Shown: piece by piece, positions 8,527 to 15,477 of the stretch | Layout: every line of letters begins with the position of its first letter | Position numbering within the stretch: position 1 is the first letter of the stretch | DNA from: an uncultured Anaeromusa sp. | GTDB lineage: Bacteria; Bacillota; Negativicutes; Anaeromusales; Anaeromusaceae | NCBI RefSeq assembly: GCF_963676855.1 | Contig: NZ_OY781460.1 | Span: 908,501-972,500 of the forward strand | Direction: 5' to 3' | DNA length: 64,000 bases | Made by a program: the position numbers and the translations under genes | The notes under the pieces: generated by a model | Databases searched by the model: none | Told to the model about the DNA's origin: nothing | The model's input: only the letters and a program-made list of their open reading frames with translations

Positions 8527-8946
8527 TTAATTTGGCAAATGCTTGATCATTAATATTTCGTTGCCTAGGTGGTTATAAGTTAGATGGTCAGTAGCGGCGC
8601 GCATCAAATGCAGGCTCATGTTGTCTTCGGGAAGATTCGCCGGAATGCTCTCAAAAGGTGTTTTAGGCGGCAGGCTGCGCAAAATGGTATTACCGGGAAA
8701 GCCATCGCCGTAATCGAGAATTCGCACGGAAATATAAGCTTGCCCTAAGAGAGACACACGAATGCGCACCAGGGGATCGCCATAAGTCTGGGTGCTGCTG
8801 CGGAGAGCATTTTTCAAAGCTTCGTTGACCGCTACTTCGAATAACGCGCTTTGCAATCCTAGTAAATTTTGCAGTAATTTTTGCAACTGCTGCCGGACAA
8901 GAGGCAGATCATCGGTATGATGGACCATAAACAGCATGCTTTCCAT
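8527..8946 (-). CDS. RsbW-like ATP-binding (anti-sigma/switch kinase-like) protein
   Basis: A 139-residue soluble protein of the GHKL HATPase_c_2 group, which includes the serine kinases RsbW and SpoIIAB. The N-box is EVAVNEALKNALR and the G1 box is DYGDGFPG; the later MSLHLMRAATDHLTYN is the lid region. The G2 motif is weak. No anti-anti-sigma or sigma partner is encoded beside it, so the target is unknown; it may serve a receiver-linked regulator elsewhere. ATG 8946 is preferred over an ATG at 8982 because AGGAG lies seven bases before it. It forms a single-gene unit with its own terminator. Confidence 0.75.
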   Translation of the reverse strand: MESMLFMVHHTDDLPLVRQQLQKLLQNLLGLQSALFEVAVNEALKNALRSSTQTYGDPLVRIRVSLLGQAYISVRILDYGDGFPGNTILRSLPPKTPFESIPANLPEDNMSLHLMRAATDHLTYNHLGNEILMIKHLPN

Positions 8947-9049
8947 GGATTCACTCCTGAGCTTCTTTTTCTCACTGAGCAAAAATTCTCTATGGATTAC
9001 AACAAATCCTGCTGCGGATCAATTTATTTTCCATAAGTATTTTGCAACC

Positions 9050-9095
9050 CTCAGTCGTGCCCTCCCTTTACTCCTTATACTCCTGTTTAATTTCC
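9050..9095 (-). repeat. Dispersed intergenic repeat R3, copy downstream of bioD
   Basis: On the minus strand it reads TTAAACAGGAGTATAAGGAG then TAAAGGGAGGG. Similar blocks are at 9871-9896 joined to 11143-11160, at 11211-11251, 32044-32070, 41874-41910 and 48869-48905. Confidence 0.55.
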
Positions 9096-9102
9096 GTTCT
9101 CC

Positions 9103-9828
9103 TCATCCTTCCAAACAGGCGAGCAAGGCCTCTAAGTCAAAGGAAGTTGGGGCTAGGCGGGGCAGCTCGCCTAAGGAGGCATCGGCCATGTTTAGGCCCG
9201 GGATGTCCGGCAGGAAGGACCAGACGGGCAGGCCGGTTAAGCGCTTCATGTACGCTACGGTGCTTTCTTCTAGAATGCCTGGCTGAGCTGGCCAGCGATT
9301 TAGCAGCAGAGCTGCAGTCTGCAGTCCTTGGCTTTTGGCGTAGGCAGCGGTGAGCAAAGCGGTATTGACGCTGCCCAAGGTAGCCTGGGCGACAATGAGC
9401 AAGGGCAGTTGCAATTCTTTAGCCAGGTCGCAGATCAAATACTCTTCGTGTAGAGGCGTAGTCAGACCGCCCGCTCCTTCCACTAAAACCAGATCATGGG
9501 CGGCGGATAGTTTACCGATGCGATCGAGCAGCACTGCCGGCTCGATTGCGACCTTTTCCAGTTCTGCTGCAGTGGCTGGAGCCAGGGCTGCTTCTAAGCA
9601 ATAGGGGTTGACGGTATTGCGCCAGCTCTCATCTAAGCCGGCGGCAGTCATTAAGAGGCTGGCGTCTTCCGAACGCAGTGAGCCATCGGTTTGGCGGACC
9701 GCGCCGGATGCGGCCGGTTTGGCTACGCCTACAGAAAAACCCTGTTGACGCAGCGCACAGGTCAAGGCGGCGGTGACTACGGTCTTGCCGACATCGGTGC
9801 CTGTAGCGGTAATAAAAAATCCTTTCAT
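9103..9828 (-). CDS. bioD: ATP-dependent dethiobiotin synthetase
   Basis: BioD carboxylates 7,8-diaminopelargonic acid to dethiobiotin, the step before biotin synthase. The protein has 241 residues, the usual size. The P-loop TATGTDVGKTVV is at the amino end; GVAKPAASG, VLVEGAGGLTTPL and VAQATLGSVNTALLT are the other family blocks. ATG 9828 has AGGAGG eight bases before it. It lies last in the biotin operon but is now separated from bioF by an IS3-family element, so it probably no longer receives all transcription from the BirA-controlled promoter. Confidence 0.93.
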   Translation of the reverse strand: MKGFFITATGTDVGKTVVTAALTCALRQQGFSVGVAKPAASGAVRQTDGSLRSEDASLLMTAAGLDESWRNTVNPYCLEAALAPATAAELEKVAIEPAVLLDRIGKLSAAHDLVLVEGAGGLTTPLHEEYLICDLAKELQLPLLIVAQATLGSVNTALLTAAYAKSQGLQTAALLLNRWPAQPGILEESTVAYMKRLTGLPVWSFLPDIPGLNMADASLGELPRLAPTSFDLEALLACLEG

Positions 9829-9959
9829 ATGTAAAACCTCCTGGATGCAGAGTTTGAGAAGAAGACGAATGTTGAACAGGAGCAAAGGGAGTAGATTGAA
9901 CCGTATTGCTTTTTGCGGACAAGAAGAATGGCTAGTAAAATAAAGCCAGGAGGTGTCCA

Positions 9960-10250
9960 ATGAAAAGCAAACAGTTTGATGCAGAGTTTAAAAAAGACAT
10001 TGTAAAGCTATACCTGAATGGAAGCCGGAGTTGTGAAAGTTTAGCTAACGAGATAGGTATTCATCAAAATACAGTTTACAAGTGGATTCGCCTGTACAAT
10101 GAAGATCCAGAGCATGCCTTTCCGGGATCAGGAAACCTAAAACCAGATGAAGACGAGCTGAGAAAAGCCAATCGCCGCATTCACGAATTGGAAAACGAGA
10201 TTGCTATTTTAAAGCAGGCAGCGGTGTACTTCGCAAAGAACAGCCGGTAA
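9960..10250 (+). CDS. IS3-family transposase OrfA (HTH)
   Basis: A 96-residue DNA-binding subunit. It carries a helix-turn-helix of the Tnp_1 type (SCESLANEIGIHQNTVYKWI) and a carboxy-terminal leucine-zipper-like helix (ELRKANRRIHELENEIAILK). The ribosome site CAGGAGGTGTCCA precedes ATG 9960. The frame overlaps orfB, and the heptamer TTTAAAG at 10208-10214 is in the correct phase (T TTA AAG) for a -1 ribosomal slip that would make the fused OrfAB transposase of about 389 residues. Confidence 0.92.
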   Translation: MKSKQFDAEFKKDIVKLYLNGSRSCESLANEIGIHQNTVYKWIRLYNEDPEHAFPGSGNLKPDEDELRKANRRIHELENEIAILKQAAVYFAKNSR

Positions 10251-11128
10251 AATATCAGTTCATCCATGATAACCGCTTCAAGTATGCTGTTCTGGAGATA
10301 TGCCGCGTCGTGGAAGTTTCAAGAAGCGGTTATTATGCTTGGGTAAAAGCTGGGTGCCCTCAAGCGCATGCCAAAGATGCCGTGCTAGTGGCGGCGATTC
10401 GCCAAATCGAACGCGAAAATGATGGAAACTACGGTGTTCAAAAAGTGTATGAAGAGCTCCGGGAAGAAAGAAACATTTCTATTGGACGCAGCAAAGTTCA
10501 GCGGCTTATGCATGAAAACGGGATTAGAGCACAGATAAAAAGCAAATATAAACCGCAAACAACCAAATCGGATCCTACTGCAAAAGCCTTCCCTAATTTA
10601 CTGAATCAAAACTTTGACGTTACGGAAGTTAACAAGGTATGGTTAGCCGATATTACGTATATCAAAGTGGGTGGTAAATGGTCGTATGTGGCAGCCGTAT
10701 TGGACTTGGCTCGACGAAAAATAGTGGGTTGGTCTATTGGCACGCGTCCTACGGCTAGCTTAGCCTGCCAGGCGCTTAAAATAGCGCTGGCGAAGGAAAA
10801 ACCAACCCGAGGATTGATCCACCACTCAGATCAGGGAAGCCAATATACGTCCAAAGAATATAAGGAACTGCTCACAGAACACCAAATTATTGGTAGTATG
10901 AGCCGCAAGGGTAATCCCTACGATAATGCGCCTATGGAATCCTTTTTCCGCTTACTCAAAGTAGAGCACGTTAAGAAACGATCTTTTTCGTCAATGAACC
11001 AAGCAGCTACAAGTATTGGGAGTTGGATGGATTACTATAATATACGCAGACGGCATAGCGCATTAGGAGGCATGTCTCCGTTAATGTATGAGGTTCGGAG
11101 GAATCAGCCGTTTAACGTGTCCGCGTAA
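10208..11128 (+). CDS. IS3-family transposase OrfB (DDE integrase), expressed by -1 frameshift
   Basis: This is the catalytic part, made mainly as a fusion with OrfA after slipping at TTTAAAG (10208-10214). A separate GTG start at 10310 (MEVSRSGYYAW) is also possible. The DDE triad is intact: first Asp in WLADITYIKV, second in IHHSDQGSQYTS, and Glu in NPYDNAPMESFF. Upstream lies the HTH_21-like region (RENDGNYGVQKVYEEL). The stop codon TAA falls inside the right inverted repeat. Codon 10214 onward is open to 11128 without a stop. Confidence 0.92.
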   Translation, partial: FKAGSGVLRKEQPVKYQFIHDNRFKYAVLEICRVVEVSRSGYYAWVKAGCPQAHAKDAVLVAAIRQIERENDGNYGVQKVYEELREERNISIGRSKVQRLMHENGIRAQIKSKYKPQTTKSDPTAKAFPNLLNQNFDVTEVNKVWLADITYIKVGGKWSYVAAVLDLARRKIVGWSIGTRPTASLACQALKIALAKEKPTRGLIHHSDQGSQYTSKEYKELLTEHQIIGSMSRKGNPYDNAPMESFFRLLKVEHVKKRSFSSMNQAATSIGSWMDYYNIRRRHSALGGMSPLMYEVRRNQPFNVSA

Positions 11129-11204
11129 TCCAATACGGTTCAGATGGAGGGAACGAGAGAGAAAATGGAAAACAGAAAAAAGTAACTTTCATATTAAATC
11201 CGTG

Positions 11205-11252
11205 CCCCGTTCCCTCCTGCGAACCCTCCCTTTACTCCATCTACTCTTGTTT
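11205..11252 (-). repeat. Dispersed intergenic repeat R3, copy at the bioF end
   Basis: On the minus strand it reads TTAAACAAGAGTAGATGGAG then TAAAGGGAGGG. With the arm interrupted by the IS (9871-9896 plus 11143-11160) it forms an inverted pair, so the original bioF-bioD gap was a long imperfect palindrome. Confidence 0.5.
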
Positions 11253-12410
11253 AATAATTCTTTTGGCAGCTGAGGCGATTTTTTGCGCGGCCTGGCGCAG
11301 TTCTTCCGGCTTGTGGGCGGCGCAGACGGTGAGGCGCAGGCGGCTTTCGCCATGAGGAACTGTGGGCGGCCGGATGCCGGAAACCAAAAGGCCTGCTTGT
11401 AGGCAAGCTTCCGCCAGGTCCATCGTGGCTGCAGCATCGTAGGTAAGGATGGGGATGATCGGCGTTTCGCCGGGAAGAACTGCTAGGCTGTTTTGCAGCA
11501 GTTCTTGGCGCAAAAGGCGCGCATGACTCTGCAGGCGCGTTACCAGCTCAGGCTGTTGCTGCAATTGTTGCAAAGCAGCTGTGGCGGCGGCCACGGTGGC
11601 TGGCGCCATGGCGGTGGAAAAGATGAACGAGCGCGCTTTGCTGAGTAGATAGGTAATAAGCGTTTTGCTGCCGCAAACAAAGCCTCCTTCGCTGGCCAAG
11701 GCTTTGCTCAAGGTGCCAAGCTGTACGGCGACGCTTCCTTCTAGGCCAAAGTGCGCGGCTGTACCGGTGCCTCCCGGGCCTAAAACGCCGGTAGCGTGGG
11801 CGTCATCTAGAATGATTTGCGCAGAGTAACGCTTTCCTAGGCGAACTAGCTCCGGCAGAGGAGCTATGTCGCCGTCCATACTGAAAACGCCGTCGCTGAT
11901 CAGGCAGCGCTGGCCGGTGCAGGGGGTTTGAACCAGTAGTTCTTCCAGGTGGGCCATGTCGTTGTGGCGGTAGATGACGGTTTTGGCTTTGGACAGGCGG
12001 CAGCCATCGATCAGACTGGCGTGGTTGAGGGCGTCGCTGAAAAAGACGTCTTCCTTGCGGCCCAAAGCAGAGAGGACGCCTACGTTGGCAGCGTAGCCGC
12101 TGGAAAAAACAAGGGCGTCTTCACTGTGCTTAAAAGCGGCTAATTGTGCTTCCAAGGCTCCGTATAGGGTGTGGCTGCCAGTGGTAAGGCGGGAGCCGCC
12201 GGAACCAGTGCCGTACTGCATGGCGGCGGCCGCCGCCGCTTGCTGCACCGCTGGATGATGCGTCAGACCCAGGTAGCTGTTGCCGGCTAGCAGTAGGCAG
12301 GGTTGATCATTATAGAGGACATGGGTGGCGTCAATGGCTTCGCAAGTTGAGCGGTGGCGCAGCAAATGTGCGTCGCGTAGCTCATGCAGCGCTTGCTTGA
12401 GATGGTTCAT
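11241..12410 (-). CDS. bioF: 8-amino-7-oxononanoate synthase
   Basis: BioF is a pyridoxal-phosphate enzyme that condenses pimeloyl-CoA with alanine to 8-amino-7-oxononanoate. 389 residues, full length. Visible blocks are GTGSGGSRLTTGSHTLYGAL near the amino end, DDAHATGVLGPGGTG (cofactor Asp/His), and LSKALASEGGFVCGS with the Schiff-base lysine. Its ATG at 12410 overlaps the bioW stop (ATGA), so the two are translationally coupled. It lies upstream of the IS insertion and is still coupled to the BirA-box promoter. Confidence 0.95.
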   Translation of the reverse strand: MNHLKQALHELRDAHLLRHRSTCEAIDATHVLYNDQPCLLLAGNSYLGLTHHPAVQQAAAAAAMQYGTGSGGSRLTTGSHTLYGALEAQLAAFKHSEDALVFSSGYAANVGVLSALGRKEDVFFSDALNHASLIDGCRLSKAKTVIYRHNDMAHLEELLVQTPCTGQRCLISDGVFSMDGDIAPLPELVRLGKRYSAQIILDDAHATGVLGPGGTGTAAHFGLEGSVAVQLGTLSKALASEGGFVCGSKTLITYLLSKARSFIFSTAMAPATVAAATAALQQLQQQPELVTRLQSHARLLRQELLQNSLAVLPGETPIIPILTYDAAATMDLAEACLQAGLLVSGIRPPTVPHGESRLRLTVCAAHKPEELRQAAQKIASAAKRIIKQE

Positions 12411-13183
12411 GAGGCTTGTCCTTTCTGTGGCCTATTTTGTACTAAAACAGGCTGCTCTTCCAGAAAATGCTGTAAGGCTGCAAGATCGGCGTCGGGGGAG
12501 ACAAAGAAAGCCCGGCCGCCGTTGGGACTGTTTTTTTCTTTCAAACAGGGAATGCGCATGTAGCCGTGGCGAGGTGAGGCAACATAGCCTGTGGTGTATT
12601 CCGGGTCGTCAGACCAGCAAAGTTCCGCCACCATGCCAGGGGCGGCGGCTACCTTGGCAGCCAGCACCATGGCTTCCCGGGGGTGTTCGCCGTCCAGGCC
12701 TTGTTGGCGCAGCCAAGGCAGGGCCTCAGATTGGGCGTCTAGGTCCATGCGGGAAACGCGGACGCCGCGGGCGGCTGTGTCATCCAGTCGTTCGCCAGTC
12801 GCGGCGGATACGATCATGGCGCCCCGCAGGCTGTCTGGTAGGCTGCTTAGCGCTAAAAGACCCTTAGCGGCCGCTTCTTCGCTGACGCCGGCTTGCTCTA
12901 AGGCTTCCAGCGCCAGGCGGCGACTGCCTGCTACGTTGGCGCTTTTCAGGCTGTGCCAAGGCAGAAGAGGAATGGCAAGGCAAGCTGCGGGGGCGACGGC
13001 TTCGATGGTGAGGCGGATGAAGTCGGCGTTGCCCCGGCTGTGCTCTAAGGCGCGCTGCACCATGGCCTGCGTAGTTTCGAGGAGAAGTTCCGGCGGAATG
13101 AGCCGTTCGGCGCCGGAAATATGGCGGCCGCCGTTTTCATGGGCGCCTCCCTGGGCGGCGCGCATTCTAACGCTGAAATGCAT
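12407..13183 (-). CDS. bioW: 6-carboxyhexanoate-CoA ligase (pimeloyl-CoA synthetase)
   Basis: BioW activates free pimelate with ATP and CoA, feeding BioF. 258 residues, the usual length. The amino end has the family signature FSVRMRAAQGG followed by GGRHISGAERLIP, and later blocks ARGVRVSRMD and EYTTGYVASPRHGYMRIP. ATG 13183 is preferred to GTG 13201 because GAGGAG lies eight bases before it. Its start overlaps the end of the upstream membrane-protein gene by 17 bases. Use of BioW rather than BioC/BioH suggests that the cell uses free pimelate, made internally or imported. Confidence 0.93.
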   Translation of the reverse strand: MHFSVRMRAAQGGAHENGGRHISGAERLIPPELLLETTQAMVQRALEHSRGNADFIRLTIEAVAPAACLAIPLLPWHSLKSANVAGSRRLALEALEQAGVSEEAAAKGLLALSSLPDSLRGAMIVSAATGERLDDTAARGVRVSRMDLDAQSEALPWLRQQGLDGEHPREAMVLAAKVAAAPGMVAELCWSDDPEYTTGYVASPRHGYMRIPCLKEKNSPNGGRAFFVSPDADLAALQHFLEEQPVLVQNRPQKGQAS

Positions 13184-13658
13184 GGCGCACACTCCTCTCA
13201 CATTGGTTGCGGACCCGGCGCAGAAGCTGCGTCAGCGGCCAAGCGGCGATGGCGGTGTAAACCATGCCGGGCAGAGCGGCGGCCAAAAGCGGCCAGGCGG
13301 CCTGTCCCAGGAAAAGCGCCAAGGAAAGACGAGCTGCTGCTGAACCAAGGGGACCTGCCAGAAGTACTGCGAACCAGGACGTGCCGCCGCAGGCGAGAAC
13401 GCCGCCGACAACCAGGCGAAAGATCATAGCGACGTAGACGTTGAACAAGGTTTGGGTGCCCAGCAGCAGGCCGACGGCGCTGGAAAGAACGCCTGCTAGT
13501 ATGTATTTTTTAAAGCCGAACGCGGCGCAGATGGCTACCGCCAGCGGGGCGGAAAGCTGAAACTCCGTGCCAGGAAGCAGGCCTGGCAGTTTAATGGCGC
13601 CGGTGATGGTAATCAGCGCTCCTAAAAGAGCGGTTTCTGTTAAAAAACGAATTGGCAT
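13167..13658 (-). CDS. Membrane protein at the head of the biotin operon, ECF S-component-like
   Basis: A 163-residue, very hydrophobic protein with five or six predicted helices. The amino part (TALLGALITITGAIKLPGLL, then FQLSAPLAVAICAAFGF) has the look of S-components of ECF vitamin transporters (BioY, ThiT), but I cannot assign it to a named family. It is the first gene after the BirA box and overlaps bioW. Import of biotin, pimelate or a related precursor is therefore a reasonable inference. No ATPase genes are nearby; ECF modules are often encoded elsewhere. ATG 13658 has an AAAGGAG site ten bases before it. Confidence 0.6.
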   Translation of the reverse strand: MPIRFLTETALLGALITITGAIKLPGLLPGTEFQLSAPLAVAICAAFGFKKYILAGVLSSAVGLLLGTQTLFNVYVAMIFRLVVGGVLACGGTSWFAVLLAGPLGSAAARLSLALFLGQAAWPLLAAALPGMVYTAIAAWPLTQLLRRVRNQCERSVRHAFQR

Positions 13659-13672
13659 AAGCAGACAACTCC

Positions 13673-13705
13673 TTTGTAAACCAAAAATAAATAACGGTTA
13701 ACGAA
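13673..13705 (-). promoter_or_regulatory. BirA operator (biotin repressor box)
   Basis: The sequence contains TTTGTAAACC and GGTTAACGAA as inverted arms. Counted as GTTAAC-N15-GTTTAC on the minus strand, this is the spacing and sequence of Firmicute BirA boxes. It sits just downstream of the -10 box and before the first biotin gene. Confidence 0.85.
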
Positions 13706-13708
13706 TAA

Positions 13709-13737
13709 AGTATAGCAGTTTTAGACAAATACGTAAA
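13709..13737 (-). promoter_or_regulatory. Sigma-A promoter of the biotin operon
   Basis: On the minus strand there is a -10 box TATACT (13714-13709) with a weak -35 TTTACG (13737-13732) and a 17-base spacer. The BirA box overlaps the expected start point. Confidence 0.6.
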
Positions 13738-13849
13738 GACGCCAGGAATTAGGAAAGGAGGGTGCAGAGAAGCGATTGGCAGATAAAGGGATTTGCAGGG
13801 AGAAGGAGAATTAAACAACAAAAGTCGTTCTAAGGCAGGAGGACGAATT

Positions 13850-15289
13850 ATGCGGATATTGCTGCTTGATGACGATCAGGACAGCCGCCATACAGCGGCG
13901 CAGTTTCTTCAAGATTTGGGGCATGAAGTAGTCCAATGCGCAGAAGCGCAAGAAGCATTGGGGAAATGGGAGCAAGCGGATTTCCCCTTGGTATTGGCGG
14001 ATATCCATATGCCAGGCCTGAGTGGTGTGGAAATGACGCGGCGCTTGAAGGCGCTGGTGGATGGATGGCGCAGCGATGTGGTCTTGATGACTGGAGACCG
14101 GCAGCCGGAATTGATACTAGAGGCTTTGCGCGCCGGGGCGTATGATTACTTGCTGAAACCCCTGGCGGCAGCGGATTTGGCGGCGATTGCCGAGCGGGTG
14201 GCTGAGCACCAGGCGTTGCGCCGGGAAAATCGCCATTTATCAAGTCGTTTTGACGCGGCGGTACAGGAGGCGACGGGAGAAACTCGTCAGGAACTGCAGC
14301 GTTTGAAGCAAAAATTGGCCCAGGTCGAAGGTAATCGTCCTTGTTTTGTGTCGCCGGCGATGGCTTTCTTGGCGGAGTTGGCGGAAAAGTACCATGCCGA
14401 CCCTGCGTTGCCGGTGCTCATTGAAGGAGAAACAGGCACAGGTAAGGAAGTGCTGGCGCGACTGATTCACTACGGTCCTCGAGGGGACGGCAGCGGACCT
14501 TTTGTGGCGGTTAACTGCGCGGCGTTGACGCCGGCTTTGTTTGAAAGCGAACTTTTCGGTTATGAGGCAGGCGCTTTTACCGGCAGCAGTGTCAAAGGGA
14601 GCAAAGGCAAGCTTGATGCGGCTGCGGGGGGTACTCTGTTTTTGGACGAAGTGGCGGAACTGCCACCGGAGCATCAGGCCAAGCTGCTGCGCTTGCTGCA
14701 AGAGAGGGAATACTATCGCGTAGGAGGGCTGAAACGGCTGACAAGTGACGCGCGCGTGATTTGCGCTACGAACGCCCGCATTAAAGAGCAGGTGGAAAGT
14801 GGCCAGTTTCGGCAGGACTTTTATTATCGTTTGCAGTTGGGGCATTTGTATATTCCTCCCCTGCGTCAACGGAGGGAAGATATTTTACCGCTGAGCCTGA
14901 CGTTTTTGCAGGAAAGCGTGCGGCAGCGGGGCAAGCATTTCCAAGGCTTCAGCGCCGAAGCCGCCGCTTGGCTGGCTGGTCGGGAGTGGACGGGCAATGT
15001 CCGGGAGCTGCGCAATGTAATTGAATGGGTGGTGTTTATGTTTGACGGCGAGGTTGTGACGCCGGAACAGCTAAGGGCCAGCCAGCGGCCGCAGCAAGAT
15101 GTCGCAGCAGGGCCTTCGGAATCTGCCTGGCTGACATTGCCGCCACCAGCGGCGGGGTTGCAGCTAGAGCAATATGCGCAGTTGATTTTAGAGCGAATGC
15201 TGCGCGATACGAAGGGCAATCAGCAGGAAGCGGCGCGGTTGTTGGGGGTCAGTCGCTCAACGGTAACGCGCATGTTGCGGCGAGGCTGA
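13850..15289 (+). CDS. NtrC-family sigma-54 response regulator next to the chemosensory operon
   Basis: A 479-residue enhancer-binding protein: REC domain (1-120; phospho-acceptor Asp51 in LADIHMPG, Lys in LLKPL), AAA+ domain (about 165-390; Walker A GETGTGKE at 193-200, Walker B GTLFLDEV) and a Fis-type HTH at the carboxy end (QQEAARLLGVSRSTVTRML). The sigma-54 contact loop reads GAFTGS (241-246) where the family has GAFTGA. It needs phosphorylation, probably by the CheA of the operon that follows, and should act through the dyads and the -24/-12 promoter at 15307-15424. ATG 13850 has GGAGGA before it. The gene diverges from the biotin operon. Confidence 0.93.
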   Translation: MRILLLDDDQDSRHTAAQFLQDLGHEVVQCAEAQEALGKWEQADFPLVLADIHMPGLSGVEMTRRLKALVDGWRSDVVLMTGDRQPELILEALRAGAYDYLLKPLAAADLAAIAERVAEHQALRRENRHLSSRFDAAVQEATGETRQELQRLKQKLAQVEGNRPCFVSPAMAFLAELAEKYHADPALPVLIEGETGTGKEVLARLIHYGPRGDGSGPFVAVNCAALTPALFESELFGYEAGAFTGSSVKGSKGKLDAAAGGTLFLDEVAELPPEHQAKLLRLLQEREYYRVGGLKRLTSDARVICATNARIKEQVESGQFRQDFYYRLQLGHLYIPPLRQRREDILPLSLTFLQESVRQRGKHFQGFSAEAAAWLAGREWTGNVRELRNVIEWVVFMFDGEVVTPEQLRASQRPQQDVAAGPSESAWLTLPPPAAGLQLEQYAQLILERMLRDTKGNQQEAARLLGVSRSTVTRMLRRG

Positions 15290-15306
15290 GTATGAAAATG
15301 CAGCAG

Positions 15307-15346
15307 TGCGTCAATTTGCGGCAGGCAAGTGCGTCAAATTGATGCA
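15307..15346 (+). promoter_or_regulatory. Paired 17-base dyads, likely upstream activator sites
   Basis: TGCGTCAATTTGCGGCA (15307-15323) and TGCGTCAAATTGATGCA (15330-15346) are two copies of a near-symmetric site, centred 23 bases apart, about two helical turns. They lie about 95-120 bases before the predicted sigma-54 start point, the normal distance for NtrC-type binding sites. Confidence 0.7.
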
Positions 15347-15389
15347 GATAGCCGTTTAGCGAAGCGGTCAATTTCATTTAAACAAGGAA

Positions 15390-15432
15390 AAGCAAGGAGT
15401 ATGCCGTTTGGCATGCTCCTTGCTTTGTTTTA
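15390..15432 (+). terminator. Intrinsic terminator after the activator gene (overlaps sigma-54 promoter)
   Basis: A 16-base stem, AAGCAAGGAGTATGCC with GGCATGCTCCTTGCTT (one mismatch), is followed by TGTTTT. The 3' arm is at the same time the -24/-12 promoter of the chemosensory operon. Confidence 0.75.
15409..15424 (+). promoter_or_regulatory. Sigma-54 (-24/-12) promoter of the chemosensory operon
   Basis: TGGCATGCTCCTTGCT matches the consensus TGGCAYR-N4-TTGCW at every position, with GG (15410) and GC (15422) ten bases apart. The start point would be near 15435, about 40 bases before the cheA-like gene. Confidence 0.85.
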
Positions 15433-15477
15433 GGGCAGGAACCAGTTTGATTTCAGCGGTGCAAAGGGGGGATGAAG

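Larger units (their letters stand above)
9897..11142 (+). mobile_element. Complete IS3-family insertion sequence (1246 bp)
   Basis: Terminal inverted repeats are seen directly: TGAACCGTATTG at 9897-9908 and its exact complement CAATACGGTTCA at 11131-11142; the similarity extends to about 24 bases with four mismatches. A 3-base duplication GAT flanks it (9894-9896 and 11143-11145), the usual target duplication for this family. It encodes orfA and orfB in the -1 frameshift layout. It lies between bioF and bioD, facing the other way, within an R3 repeat. Intact ends, duplication and frames suggest a recent, potentially active insertion. Confidence 0.95.

Noticed and set aside
13776..13796. TGGCAG followed by TTTGCA before the chemosensory activator gene, resembling a sigma-54 promoter
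   Set aside because: GG and GC are 15 bases apart, not 10, so sigma-54 cannot use it.
14240..14869. Minus-strand frame of 209 codons inside the sigma-54 activator gene
   Set aside because: It opposes the AAA+ domain and lacks any start signal.
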